Of a stretch of DNA of 64,000 nucleotides, positions 53,769-61,490 are shown in pieces. Both the position numbers and the translations under genes were made by a program. The stretch spans positions 62,001 through 126,000 of the forward strand of contig NZ_JAGGKT010000008.1 in the NCBI RefSeq assembly GCF_017873965.1. The letters run 5' to 3'. Under the pieces are notes generated by a model. It ran no database searches and was not told where the DNA came from. It saw only the letters and a program-made list of their open reading frames with translations. Source of the DNA: Ammoniphilus resinae. GTDB lineage: Bacteria; Bacillota; Bacilli; Aneurinibacillales; RAOX-1. Position 1 is the first letter of the stretch, and every line of letters begins with the position of its first letter.

Positions 53769-54563
53769 TTACCCCAAAACAGCTCTGTCACTTGCGAATT
53801 TCTCACCGCGAATCCGTTCAAATTCCTTCAACAATCTCTCGATCGTCAATGTCTTTTTCTGTTCAGGATCTACATCAAGAATAATTCTTCCCTTATCCAT
53901 CATAATTAATCGATTCCCAAGATCGATCGCCTGTTGCATATTATGAGTAACCATCAAGGTAGTAAGCCCCGAACGGTCAACAATTTCTCTTGTTAAATCC
54001 GTAATCAATGCTGCTCTTGAAGGGTCCAATGCTGCAGTGTGCTCGTCAAGCAAAAGTACTTTCGGCTTTGTAAAGGTTGCCATTAATAAGCTCAATGCCT
54101 GTCTTTCACCACCGGATAGAAGGCCTACCTTTGCAGTCAAACGGTCTTCCAAACCAAGGTGTAAAGACTCCAAGCTCTCCTTAAATAGGATTCGACGCTC
54201 TTTCGTGACCCCTTTACGAAGTCCGCGCTTTTTATCCCTGGAATAAGCCATTGCAAGATTCTCTTCAATCGTCATCGCAGGTGCCGTTCCAGCCATCGGA
54301 TCCTGGAAGACGCGGCCAATGAGCGGCGCACGTTGGAATTCTTTTAGATTATTGACAACTTGTCCGTCAATTTCAACCGTTCCTTCATCTGGAATCAAAA
54401 CACCAGATATAATGTTCATCAAAGTTGATTTTCCGGCTCCATTACTTCCGATGATCGTAACAAAATCACCCTTTTTAAGCTCCAACTGTATATCATCTAA
54501 AGCAATTTTTTCGTCGACAGTACCCTCATTAAATATTTTATTTATGTCCTTTAGTTTAAGCAT
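53769..54563 (-). CDS. ABC transporter ATP-binding protein (TrpXYZ-type importer)
   Basis: 264 residues. Walker A IGSNGAGKSTLM, Q-loop GRVFQDPMAG, signature LSGGERQALSLLM, Walker B KVLLLDEHTAALD, H-loop VTHNMQQA. Third component of the importer formed with the permease and binding protein upstream. ATG at 54563 overlaps the permease stop by about 8 nt. Confidence 0.93.
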   Translation of the reverse strand: MLKLKDINKIFNEGTVDEKIALDDIQLELKKGDFVTIIGSNGAGKSTLMNIISGVLIPDEGTVEIDGQVVNNLKEFQRAPLIGRVFQDPMAGTAPAMTIEENLAMAYSRDKKRGLRKGVTKERRILFKESLESLHLGLEDRLTAKVGLLSGGERQALSLLMATFTKPKVLLLDEHTAALDPSRAALITDLTREIVDRSGLTTLMVTHNMQQAIDLGNRLIMMDKGRIILDVDPEQKKTLTIERLLKEFERIRGEKFASDRAVLG

Positions 54564-55515
54564 TATTTTTGCCCCCTTCCAAGTGAGCCTTCATCTCGGA
54601 AGCGCTTTGCTTGCGCCGTGCATCTTTTTTCTTCTTATCTTTCCAGTTGTTGATCATCATTGGTGCAATCAAGGCAATAATAACTATTAAGGCCGTCATT
54701 AATTTCATATCCGATGGGCTGAGACCGACCCGCAACGCAAGGGCTACAACTAGACGATAGATAACGGCTCCACCGATAACAGCTAAGGTTGCGCGTCGAA
54801 TCGAACGATCACCGAAGATAGCTTCACCGATAATAACGGATGCCAATCCAATAATAATCATCCCAATCCCCATGGATACATCTGAGAAGCCTTGATATTG
54901 TGCCATCAAGGCCCCGGACAAAGCCACAAGACCGTTGGAAAGGGCCACCCCAAGAATAATGGTATTATCCGTATTAGTAGAAAAGCTTCGGATCATCCTG
55001 GCGTTATTCCCTGTAGCACGTAAGGCCAATCCAACCTCTGTATCCAGGAACCGGTCAACAATAAGCTTGATCAGAATGACAAGAACAATAACAAACAATA
55101 CAATGGAATATTTAGATAGGCTCTCACCCAGTCCAGAACTTGCTGTCTGAACCTGTGTAAGCAAGGTATCTTCTCCTAATAATCCAATATTCGCTTTCCC
55201 CATGATCCGCAGGTTGATCGAATAAAGAGCAATCATAGAAAGAATACCAGATAGTAGTGCATTAATTTTACCTTTGGTATGCAAAATCCCGGTAAGTGCA
55301 CCAAAAATGATTCCGGCAATCACTGCTGCAATCGTTCCAAAGAAGGGGGAATACCCATTCACAATTAATACGGCTGCAACAGCTCCACCTGTTGTAAAAC
55401 TACCATCCACAGTTAAATCAGGGAAATCTAATATTCTAAATGTTAGATAAACGCCCAAGGCCATAATGGCAAAAATAACACCTGATTCAAGGGACCCGAG
55501 CAATGCTGTTCCCAT
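54556..55515 (-). CDS. ABC transporter permease (TrpXYZ-type importer)
   Basis: 319 residues from ATG at 55515 with AAGGAGGAG five nt upstream; in-frame codons beyond that run to 55662 but lack a ribosome site. About nine hydrophobic helices and family segments FRILDFPDLTVDGSFTTGGA and GLALRATGNNARMIRSFSTN, plus VALRVGLSPSDMKLMTALIV. This is the branched-chain/sugar-type permease branch associated with ABC_sub_bind binding proteins. Confidence 0.9.
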   Translation of the reverse strand: MGTALLGSLESGVIFAIMALGVYLTFRILDFPDLTVDGSFTTGGAVAAVLIVNGYSPFFGTIAAVIAGIIFGALTGILHTKGKINALLSGILSMIALYSINLRIMGKANIGLLGEDTLLTQVQTASSGLGESLSKYSIVLFVIVLVILIKLIVDRFLDTEVGLALRATGNNARMIRSFSTNTDNTIILGVALSNGLVALSGALMAQYQGFSDVSMGIGMIIIGLASVIIGEAIFGDRSIRRATLAVIGGAVIYRLVVALALRVGLSPSDMKLMTALIVIIALIAPMMINNWKDKKKKDARRKQSASEMKAHLEGGKNNA

Positions 55516-55686
55516 TTTTTCTCCTCCTTCATATGTCTGTTTTTCTACTACGTCGATTATTCTTCCTGTTGAAAAACAATCTAGTTGTCCTGGCGAGGGC
55601 TTCTTATTTCGTTTTTCGACCTGAAGCACTTTCTTTCGACACTGAAAAACAAAAAACATCAAATTTATCTAAGACAGATAGAAACT

Positions 55687-55715
55687 ATTATAATATATAT
55701 TTGAGATTTCTTTAA
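55687..55715 (-). promoter_or_regulatory. Candidate promoter for permease-ATPase
   Basis: On the minus strand, TTAAAG (55715-55710), 17-nt spacer, TATAAT (55692-55687), about 170 nt before the permease ATG. It lies after the terminator that follows the binding-protein gene. Prediction only. Confidence 0.45.
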
Positions 55716-55754
55716 GTACAAGTTTTTGGACTTCAACGCTTTTATGCTGTCCAA

Positions 55755-55793
55755 GAAAAAAGGATTCCTGCATATTCTAGGAATCCTTTTTTC
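55755..55793 (-). terminator. Terminator after the binding-protein gene
   Basis: AAAAAAGGATTCCT / AGGAATCCTTTTTT arms, followed by T tract on either strand. It sits between the binding-protein and permease genes. Confidence 0.85.
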
Positions 55794-55802
55794 TTCCTTT
55801 GT

Positions 55803-56882
55803 CTATTCAATAATCACTGGGTTGTAAGGATTAAGTACTGGCATTAACTTTTCTAGATCAATCCCTTCGTTTGCAGCTGCTTTCTTATTTACAGCCAATT
55901 TCAATTCCTTAGGGAATTGTACAGGAATATCTCCTACTTTTGCTTCACCTTTTAACACCTTTATAGCCATTTCTCCAGTTAAATACCCTAGTTCAAAATA
56001 ATCTGTACCAAAACCGGCAAATCCACCGTTCTTCACAGAATCCATTTCACCGACAAACATCGGCACATCATTATCCTCAGCAACCTTAATAATCGCTTGA
56101 AGGGCACCTACTGCCGTATTATCCTTTGGAATATAAAGCACATCAGCTCGTCCAAGCAATGATTCGGCAGCCTGCTTCACCTCAGTCGCATTGCTGGCGT
56201 TTGCTTCAACAGGTTCTAATCCGAATTCAGCCATGGCTTTTTTAGCGTTGTCCACATTAACGACAGAGTTCGCTTCACCAGAGTTATAGATCACCCCAAC
56301 CTTTTTCGCATCAGGGAATAATTCTGTAATAGTCTTCATCATACTCTTAATCGCATCAGGGTGTGTATCGGAGGTTCCGGTGATGTTTTTCCCTGGTTTC
56401 TCCAGGTTGTCAACTAGCTTTGCCGACAGTGGATCTGTAATTGCTGTGAAGAACACCGGAATATCTGTCCCTTCCGTCGTCTTAACGATCGCTTGCGCGC
56501 TCGGTGTTGAAATCGCTAAAATCGCATCCTTCTTATCGCTGGCAAATTTCTGGGCAATTGTGCTAACTGTGCTTTGGTCCCCTTGTGCGGATTGATATTC
56601 AATCTCTACGGTTTCCCCATCCACATAACCGTTATCACTAAGCGCCTTGATAAATCCTTCTCGGGAAGCATCCAAAGAAGGATGTTCAACAATCTGCGTA
56701 ATCCCAATCTTCAGTTTTTCGGCTGGCTTTTCAGTCTTCCCAGCATCAGCTTGCTGTGTAGAAGGTGCCGTGTCCGCTTTTGGTGCATCTACAGCCTTTC
56801 CACCGCCACCACCACAGGCAGCTAAGAATAAACAGGAAAGCAAGGTAAGAGTTGTCCAATGTTTTTTACCAATTTTTTTCAT
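55803..56882 (-). CDS. ABC transporter substrate-binding lipoprotein (TrpX-type)
   Basis: 359 residues. Lipoprotein signal with lipobox LAACGG, a Gly/Ala/Asp linker to about 55, then the ABC_sub_bind fold (KIGITQIVEHPSLDASREGF near the start, then VFFTAITDPLSAKLV and GVIYNSGEANSVVN, and VGEMDSVKNGGFAGFGTDYF). The family (TrpX and relatives) includes tryptophan, tyrosine and other aromatic-like ligands; the ligand here is unknown. It is upstream of, and partly separated from, its permease and ATPase genes by a terminator. Confidence 0.9.
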   Translation of the reverse strand: MKKIGKKHWTTLTLLSCLFLAACGGGGGKAVDAPKADTAPSTQQADAGKTEKPAEKLKIGITQIVEHPSLDASREGFIKALSDNGYVDGETVEIEYQSAQGDQSTVSTIAQKFASDKKDAILAISTPSAQAIVKTTEGTDIPVFFTAITDPLSAKLVDNLEKPGKNITGTSDTHPDAIKSMMKTITELFPDAKKVGVIYNSGEANSVVNVDNAKKAMAEFGLEPVEANASNATEVKQAAESLLGRADVLYIPKDNTAVGALQAIIKVAEDNDVPMFVGEMDSVKNGGFAGFGTDYFELGYLTGEMAIKVLKGEAKVGDIPVQFPKELKLAVNKKAAANEGIDLEKLMPVLNPYNPVIIE

Positions 56883-56969
56883 CGTGATCCCCCTATCAGA
56901 ATCGTTCTAAGTTTTTTTATTATTATACATTAGGTCTTTTATCCTTTAAAGTACTTTTGCATTAAATTG

Positions 56970-57006
56970 CAAAAAAAAATAAGGAATGTAAATCATCCCT
57001 TATTTC
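56970..57006 (-). terminator. Terminator after pseudouridine synthase gene
   Basis: AATAAGGGATG / CATTCCTTATT arms, then TTTTTTTTT on the minus strand. Confidence 0.78.
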
Positions 57007-57903
57007 TCAAAATAATAATTCATTTAGTGTTTTCTCCATATCTGCTGGCAATTCTGACGTAAAGGACATGATTTTTTTCGATCGGGGATGCGGAAAACTG
57101 AGGTATCTTGCATGGAGAGCTTGCCGATCCATCCATTCCTTTGTACCTCCATAAAGATCATCTCCCAAAAGAGGGTGTCCGATATAACTCATATGGACCC
57201 GGATCTGATGTGTTCTTCCAGTCTCCAACTTTAATTGGACATAGGAGGCGTTCTGTAATTCTTGTAAAACTTTAAAATGCGTAATAGCGTCCTGTCCATC
57301 CTCGCGGACCTCCCGTTCTACTAAGGATTCGGATTTCCGCGCGATCGGGGCCTGAATCGTCCCCTCTTCTTTATTCAGTTTACCGTGCACAAGCGCCTCA
57401 TATACCCTAGTTAATTGGCGCTCGCGCTGGGTGATCGCCAATTGTTGATGCGCATATTGGTTTTTAGCTACAATCAATAATCCCGTCGTGTTTTTATCTA
57501 ATCGATTCACGGCCCGAAATTTCCGATTAAACCCCTGTTCCATCCAATAATGAACAACCCCATTGGCCAAGGTGCCGTTAGGATGCAGCAAGGTTGGGTG
57601 GACACACTGATTTGCAGGTTTATTCAAAACCATGATATCCTCATCTTCAAATTGAATATCCAGTTTCATAGCTTCCGGTACAATGTTTTCCGATTCTTCC
57701 TCTGGCATCTTCATCGTGATTACATCCCCAACTGTAATTGGGTGATCTAAATAGGTAAAGATTCCATTCAGAAAAATGGACTGCTCTTGTTTCATCCGAA
57801 CTAATAATTTTCGGGAGATCCCTTTTCTTTGCCGAAGAAAGCTTTTCATTGTTAAACCTGATTCATTAGATGAAACTGTATAGGTGATTGTTGTCCCTTC
57901 CAA
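57007..57903 (-). CDS. RluA-family 23S rRNA pseudouridine synthase
   Basis: 298 residues. S4-like N-terminal region, then the RluA catalytic domain with Asp in FRAVNRLDKNTTGLLIVAK, EALVHGKLNKEEG, and KLETGRTHQIRVHMSYIGHP (motif III). The residue before the catalytic motif is Asn where many relatives have His (HRLD); others also have Asn, so it need not be inactive. TTG at 57903 follows AGGAGGGGG. Target site unknown. Confidence 0.9.
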   Translation of the reverse strand: MEGTTITYTVSSNESGLTMKSFLRQRKGISRKLLVRMKQEQSIFLNGIFTYLDHPITVGDVITMKMPEEESENIVPEAMKLDIQFEDEDIMVLNKPANQCVHPTLLHPNGTLANGVVHYWMEQGFNRKFRAVNRLDKNTTGLLIVAKNQYAHQQLAITQRERQLTRVYEALVHGKLNKEEGTIQAPIARKSESLVEREVREDGQDAITHFKVLQELQNASYVQLKLETGRTHQIRVHMSYIGHPLLGDDLYGGTKEWMDRQALHARYLSFPHPRSKKIMSFTSELPADMEKTLNELLF

Positions 57904-58089
57904 TTGGCTCCCCCTCCTATTACGAAGTCAAGAAATTTTTTCGGATAAAATTCTCATCATTTTCTCATAAATGGCCGTCAAGGTAAACCTCATCTGGACT
58001 GCAACATTTCTGTGTAAATACTGGAATCTATATTTATGTTAACTTGGATATAAGAACAACACAGAAATTCATCGAGGAGGAAAGAACAG

Positions 58090-58554
58090 ATGTTGAAAAC
58101 AAAATGGATTCTAATTCTGGCACTCATGTTTTCTATGTTTACTGGATTTCAGACCACTACACATGCCGCGACAATCTCTAAAGGAAAACATCTGATCAAA
58201 ACAGCCAACAAATATCTTGGAACTCCTTACCGATTGGGTGCTCCATATGGAACTACACGGGTATTTGATTGTTCATCATTTACCAAATATGTTTTCGCGA
58301 AAAACGGCATTCGCCTGCCTAGAGTATCTCATCAGCAAGCTCGCGTGGGACGTTATGTTCCGAAAAGTAAACTTCGCATTGGAGATCTCCTCTTTTTCTC
58401 CACACCAAGTGACCGCGGGATTTCACATGTTGGAATCTACGCAGGGAACGGGAGATTTATCCATACCTTTGGAAAACCAAAAGGTGTAACGTATTCTAGT
58501 CTTAAGAACAAATGGTGGAGATCACATTATATCACAGCAAGACGCGTAGGATAA
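58090..58554 (+). CDS. NlpC/P60 cell-wall hydrolase
   Basis: 154 residues, secreted. Signal peptide to about residue 27 (HAATI), then a compact NlpC/P60 domain: FDCSSFTKYVF (catalytic Cys), ISHVGIYAGN (catalytic His) and FIHTFGK (third polar residue). It should cut peptidoglycan stem peptides. ATG at 58090 follows GAGGAGGAAAG. Terminator directly downstream. Confidence 0.9.
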   Translation: MLKTKWILILALMFSMFTGFQTTTHAATISKGKHLIKTANKYLGTPYRLGAPYGTTRVFDCSSFTKYVFAKNGIRLPRVSHQQARVGRYVPKSKLRIGDLLFFSTPSDRGISHVGIYAGNGRFIHTFGKPKGVTYSSLKNKWWRSHYITARRVG

Positions 58555-58585
58555 CAGGGGGAATCCCCCTGTTATTTATTTTTTT
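58551..58585 (+). terminator. Terminator after NlpC/P60 gene
   Basis: AACAGGGGGA / TCCCCCTGTT with a short loop, then ATTTATTTTTTT. Confidence 0.85.
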
Positions 58586-58615
58586 GCGTACCGGAAAGTA
58601 GAAGATTCTAGCTTT

Positions 58616-59980
58616 CTACGCCATAGGCTTGGCGCCAGCTAAGTTTTCTTTAGGAAAGCGGACGATCACTTCTGTTCCTTGACCTGGAGAGCTTTTCACC
58701 TCCATTTCGCCCCCATATCTTGACGCAATGGAGTTTGCGATGGATAGCCCCAATCCCTTCCCTCCTGTTGAACGATTTCGTACCTTATCTACGCGATAAA
58801 ATCGATCCAAGACAAACGGCAAATCTTCTTCTGGGATACCGATCCCTTTATCCTTTACCCCCATTTCCACAAAATCCTGATCCTCATTAAGCCAAACCAA
58901 CACTTCTTTTTCACTGTATTTGATGGCATTATCCAAAAAGATCACCAACAATTGTTTTAACCTTTGTTCACTGATTGGATAGAAGACCTGCCGCTTTTCT
59001 ACTTGCAAACGAATATTCCGTTGGTAGACATGTCGAAAAGGTTTAATACTTTTCTTTAGAAACGAAACGAGCTCCAGCGGGGCCAAATTTACATTTTCCC
59101 TTTCGATCGTGGCAATATCCAACAAGGATTCAGTCAACTGGCGTAACCGCTCGGCCTCTGACTTAATTTCGCGTATCGCTTCCTCTTGAATCTCCGGGTC
59201 CTTACTCCCCCATCTTCTCAACAAATTGGCATAGCTCTCAATAACGGTTAAAGGGGTCCGTAACTCATGTGAAACATCGGCCAGAAAACGCTGCTGCTGC
59301 GCAAAGGTAGATTCAATCCGATCGAGCATTTCATTGAAAGTAATCGATAACTCATAAATCTCATCCTTTGAGTTAGAAGAGACATCTATCCTTTTGCTAA
59401 GCCCTAATCCGTGAATATCTTTGATGGTACGAATGATTTCGGTAATTGGATACAGAGCCAATTGCGCAAATAAATAGCCGCCAATCAACGAAAAAACGAT
59501 GGAAAGAAGAGTCGAAGTCCACTGAATAGAATTTAAATTTTGCACATAAGCATCCATCGTTTTTAGTGCTCGCCCAATTTCAAGAGTACCCATATTATTC
59601 CCATGTTCAAGAATTGGGACTCGAACAAAGAGAATCCTACCTTCATCCGAATGAATCAATTCACTTTCTCGAATTAAAACAGGAACGGGTTCAATTTCTG
59701 CCAACTTCCAGTCCGCTGAAACTTGCTGTTTAATATTCCCATCTTCATCAAGCACACGAATGATTTCATTATTTACCAGATTTTCTAAGAGCTCGTCTTC
59801 ACTCTGGAAAACATTTGTAACATCACTAGATAAAATAATATCTGCCTTATTATATAGAAGGGCAACTTCACTTTCCGTTGAAACCCTTAAAAAAAAGAAA
59901 TAAAGAAGGATATTAAATATAATGAGAATCAAGGAAAGCCAAAGAGTTGAATATATCGTTAGCTTCCATTTAATTTTCAT
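58616..59980 (-). CDS. HAMP-type sensor histidine kinase
   Basis: 454 residues. Two membrane segments (about 8-31 and 155-175) flank an extracytoplasmic sensor; then HAMP (about 175-230), the H box FLADVSHELRTPLTVIESYA with phospho-His, N box FLDNAIKYS, G1 VKDKGIGIPEED, F/G2 STGGKGLGLSIA. It pairs with the OmpR-type regulator upstream. YkoH/ArlS-like in arrangement; the signal is unknown. It overlaps the regulator gene by 11 nt. Confidence 0.93.
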   Translation of the reverse strand: MKIKWKLTIYSTLWLSLILIIFNILLYFFFLRVSTESEVALLYNKADIILSSDVTNVFQSEDELLENLVNNEIIRVLDEDGNIKQQVSADWKLAEIEPVPVLIRESELIHSDEGRILFVRVPILEHGNNMGTLEIGRALKTMDAYVQNLNSIQWTSTLLSIVFSLIGGYLFAQLALYPITEIIRTIKDIHGLGLSKRIDVSSNSKDEIYELSITFNEMLDRIESTFAQQQRFLADVSHELRTPLTVIESYANLLRRWGSKDPEIQEEAIREIKSEAERLRQLTESLLDIATIERENVNLAPLELVSFLKKSIKPFRHVYQRNIRLQVEKRQVFYPISEQRLKQLLVIFLDNAIKYSEKEVLVWLNEDQDFVEMGVKDKGIGIPEEDLPFVLDRFYRVDKVRNRSTGGKGLGLSIANSIASRYGGEMEVKSSPGQGTEVIVRFPKENLAGAKPMA

Positions 59981-60668
59981 CTTTATCTTTCAGCACGTAG
60001 CCTATTCCTCGCTTGGTATGAATTAGTTTGGGTGAAAAACCCTTATCTATTTTTTGACGAAGATAGCGAATATACACGTCAACGATATTGGTGTCACCCA
60101 TGAAATCATAACCCCAAACCTCAGCCAAAAGCTTTTCTCTAGACAGCACTTCCCCCGCGTTCTTTGTTAAATAGAGCAAAAGATCAAATTCCCTTGGGGT
60201 TAAATCAATCTCGGAGTCGCCCCGTTTAACATTTCGCGTTTTCGTGTCGATGTAGAGATCCTGAAACGATACCGTATCCGCTTCCTTTTGCTCGATTTGG
60301 CTAGAATAGCGCAACAACGAGCGAATGCGAGCAAGCAATTCCTCAATCGCAAAAGGTTTGGTCATGTAATCATTGGCTCCAAAATCCAAGCCACTGACTT
60401 TGTCCGGAATGGAATCGCGGGCTGTCAGAAGAATAATCGGTTTGTGGATCCCTGCTCCACGGATTTTACGCAGAACCTCCAGCCCCGACATGCTAGGCAG
60501 CATCACGTCAAGGATCATCAGATCCCACTCCTCCTGTATTCCGATTTCAAGCCCCTTCTTTCCGTCTCCCTCCACCATCGTTTCATATCCTTCATATTGC
60601 AATTCAAGGGCCAGTACCCGTGCAATCTTTCCTTCATCTTCAATAATGAAAATTTTGTTCATATTCAT
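59970..60668 (-). CDS. OmpR-family response regulator
   Basis: 232 residues. Receiver domain with the acidic pair IEDE near 9-12, the phospho-Asp in LMILDVMLPSMSG (near 55), then a winged-helix effector with LTPREFDLLLYLTKN and DTNIVDVYIRYLRQKIDKG. The ATG at 60668 (or 60662) has no recognisable ribosome site because a 120-bp palindrome ends immediately in front of it. Operon with the kinase downstream. Confidence 0.92.
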   Translation of the reverse strand: MNMNKIFIIEDEGKIARVLALELQYEGYETMVEGDGKKGLEIGIQEEWDLMILDVMLPSMSGLEVLRKIRGAGIHKPIILLTARDSIPDKVSGLDFGANDYMTKPFAIEELLARIRSLLRYSSQIEQKEADTVSFQDLYIDTKTRNVKRGDSEIDLTPREFDLLLYLTKNAGEVLSREKLLAEVWGYDFMGDTNIVDVYIRYLRQKIDKGFSPKLIHTKRGIGYVLKDKDEN

Positions 60669-60788
60669 TATAAAAAAGCACTCTTAAAACGTATCAACGG
60701 GGTCAAACATCTGTCGAAAATTGTTCGAATACATGTATCCCATATAATTTTCGACAGAGGTCTGGCCCCATAAAGAGTGTTTTTTATA
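60669..60788. repeat. 120-bp imperfect palindrome (MITE-like or long hairpin)
   Basis: Outer arms TATAAAAAAGCACTCTT / AAGAGTGTTTTTTATA; inner arms GGGGTCAAACATCTGTCGAAAATT-like against its complement, 3 differences in 24. It spans the whole gap between the stop of the upstream gene and the start of the response regulator. Confidence 0.8.
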
Positions 60789-61323
60789 GCTTCCTCCTCC
60801 GTGAAGATCGTTCATTTGGTACACTTGATAAATCTGTACGAAGAATTTGCTGGATTTCAAATTCAGTTTCCCCACGAAATTGCTCATTTAACTCATCGCA
60901 ATATAGTAGAGATTGATAAAGAACAAAGCGGAAAGAAAGGGAATTCAATTCGATCTGATAGACTTGATCCGGATTTATCAAATCAACAATTTCAACCAGG
61001 TGTGTCTGGTGTGGATGATATGTAAAAGGAACCATATATCCCATATGCTTTAAGATGGCCCCAATAGAGAAGATACCGTGGTGATCATAATCAAAGGTTT
61101 GCCGATCATAAAATAACAACTGCCATAAATCCTCTAATTTCTGCTTATGCAGATCGATCGGTTTCCCCATCCTAACAACAGCTCCATCATCCTGAACAAA
61201 GTAAATATAATCTCGATAATGAAAGATCAGTTCTTCATTGTCCATTTCAAAAGGAAATAAAATATATTTAGAAGGAATCAACATCTTCCAGATTTCAACC
61301 GCCGATTTATCCAACAAAAACAT
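60784..61323 (-). CDS. Conserved hypothetical protein, about 179 residues
   Basis: From ATG at 61323, behind AAGAGGTG; the in-frame GTG at 61332 overlaps that ribosome site. Alpha/beta soluble protein with a FDYDHHGIFSIGAIL segment, YTYHP-like VPFTYHPHQTHLVEIVDLI and a basic tail (SSRRRKL). No family recognised. It is the gene upstream of the response regulator and may be transcribed with it through the palindrome. Confidence 0.6.
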   Translation of the reverse strand: MFLLDKSAVEIWKMLIPSKYILFPFEMDNEELIFHYRDYIYFVQDDGAVVRMGKPIDLHKQKLEDLWQLLFYDRQTFDYDHHGIFSIGAILKHMGYMVPFTYHPHQTHLVEIVDLINPDQVYQIELNSLSFRFVLYQSLLYCDELNEQFRGETEFEIQQILRTDLSSVPNERSSRRRKL

Positions 61324-61490
61324 CGCTTTCACCTCTTGCTAGCATTGTTCACCGAAGAAGTAGCAGCTATACCACTTTCAGATCAAAGTTTTTTCAGAAA
61401 TGGAAAATATAAAGATTTAAAACCTTTCAATATGTGATATATTTATTTAAAATAAATAAAATAAAAATTCAAAAAGGTAGGGGGAAGAGA

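Noticed and set aside
61333-61490. Promoter of pycA
   Set aside because: The region is so AT-rich that several TATAAT-like hexamers occur; none had a clear -35 partner.
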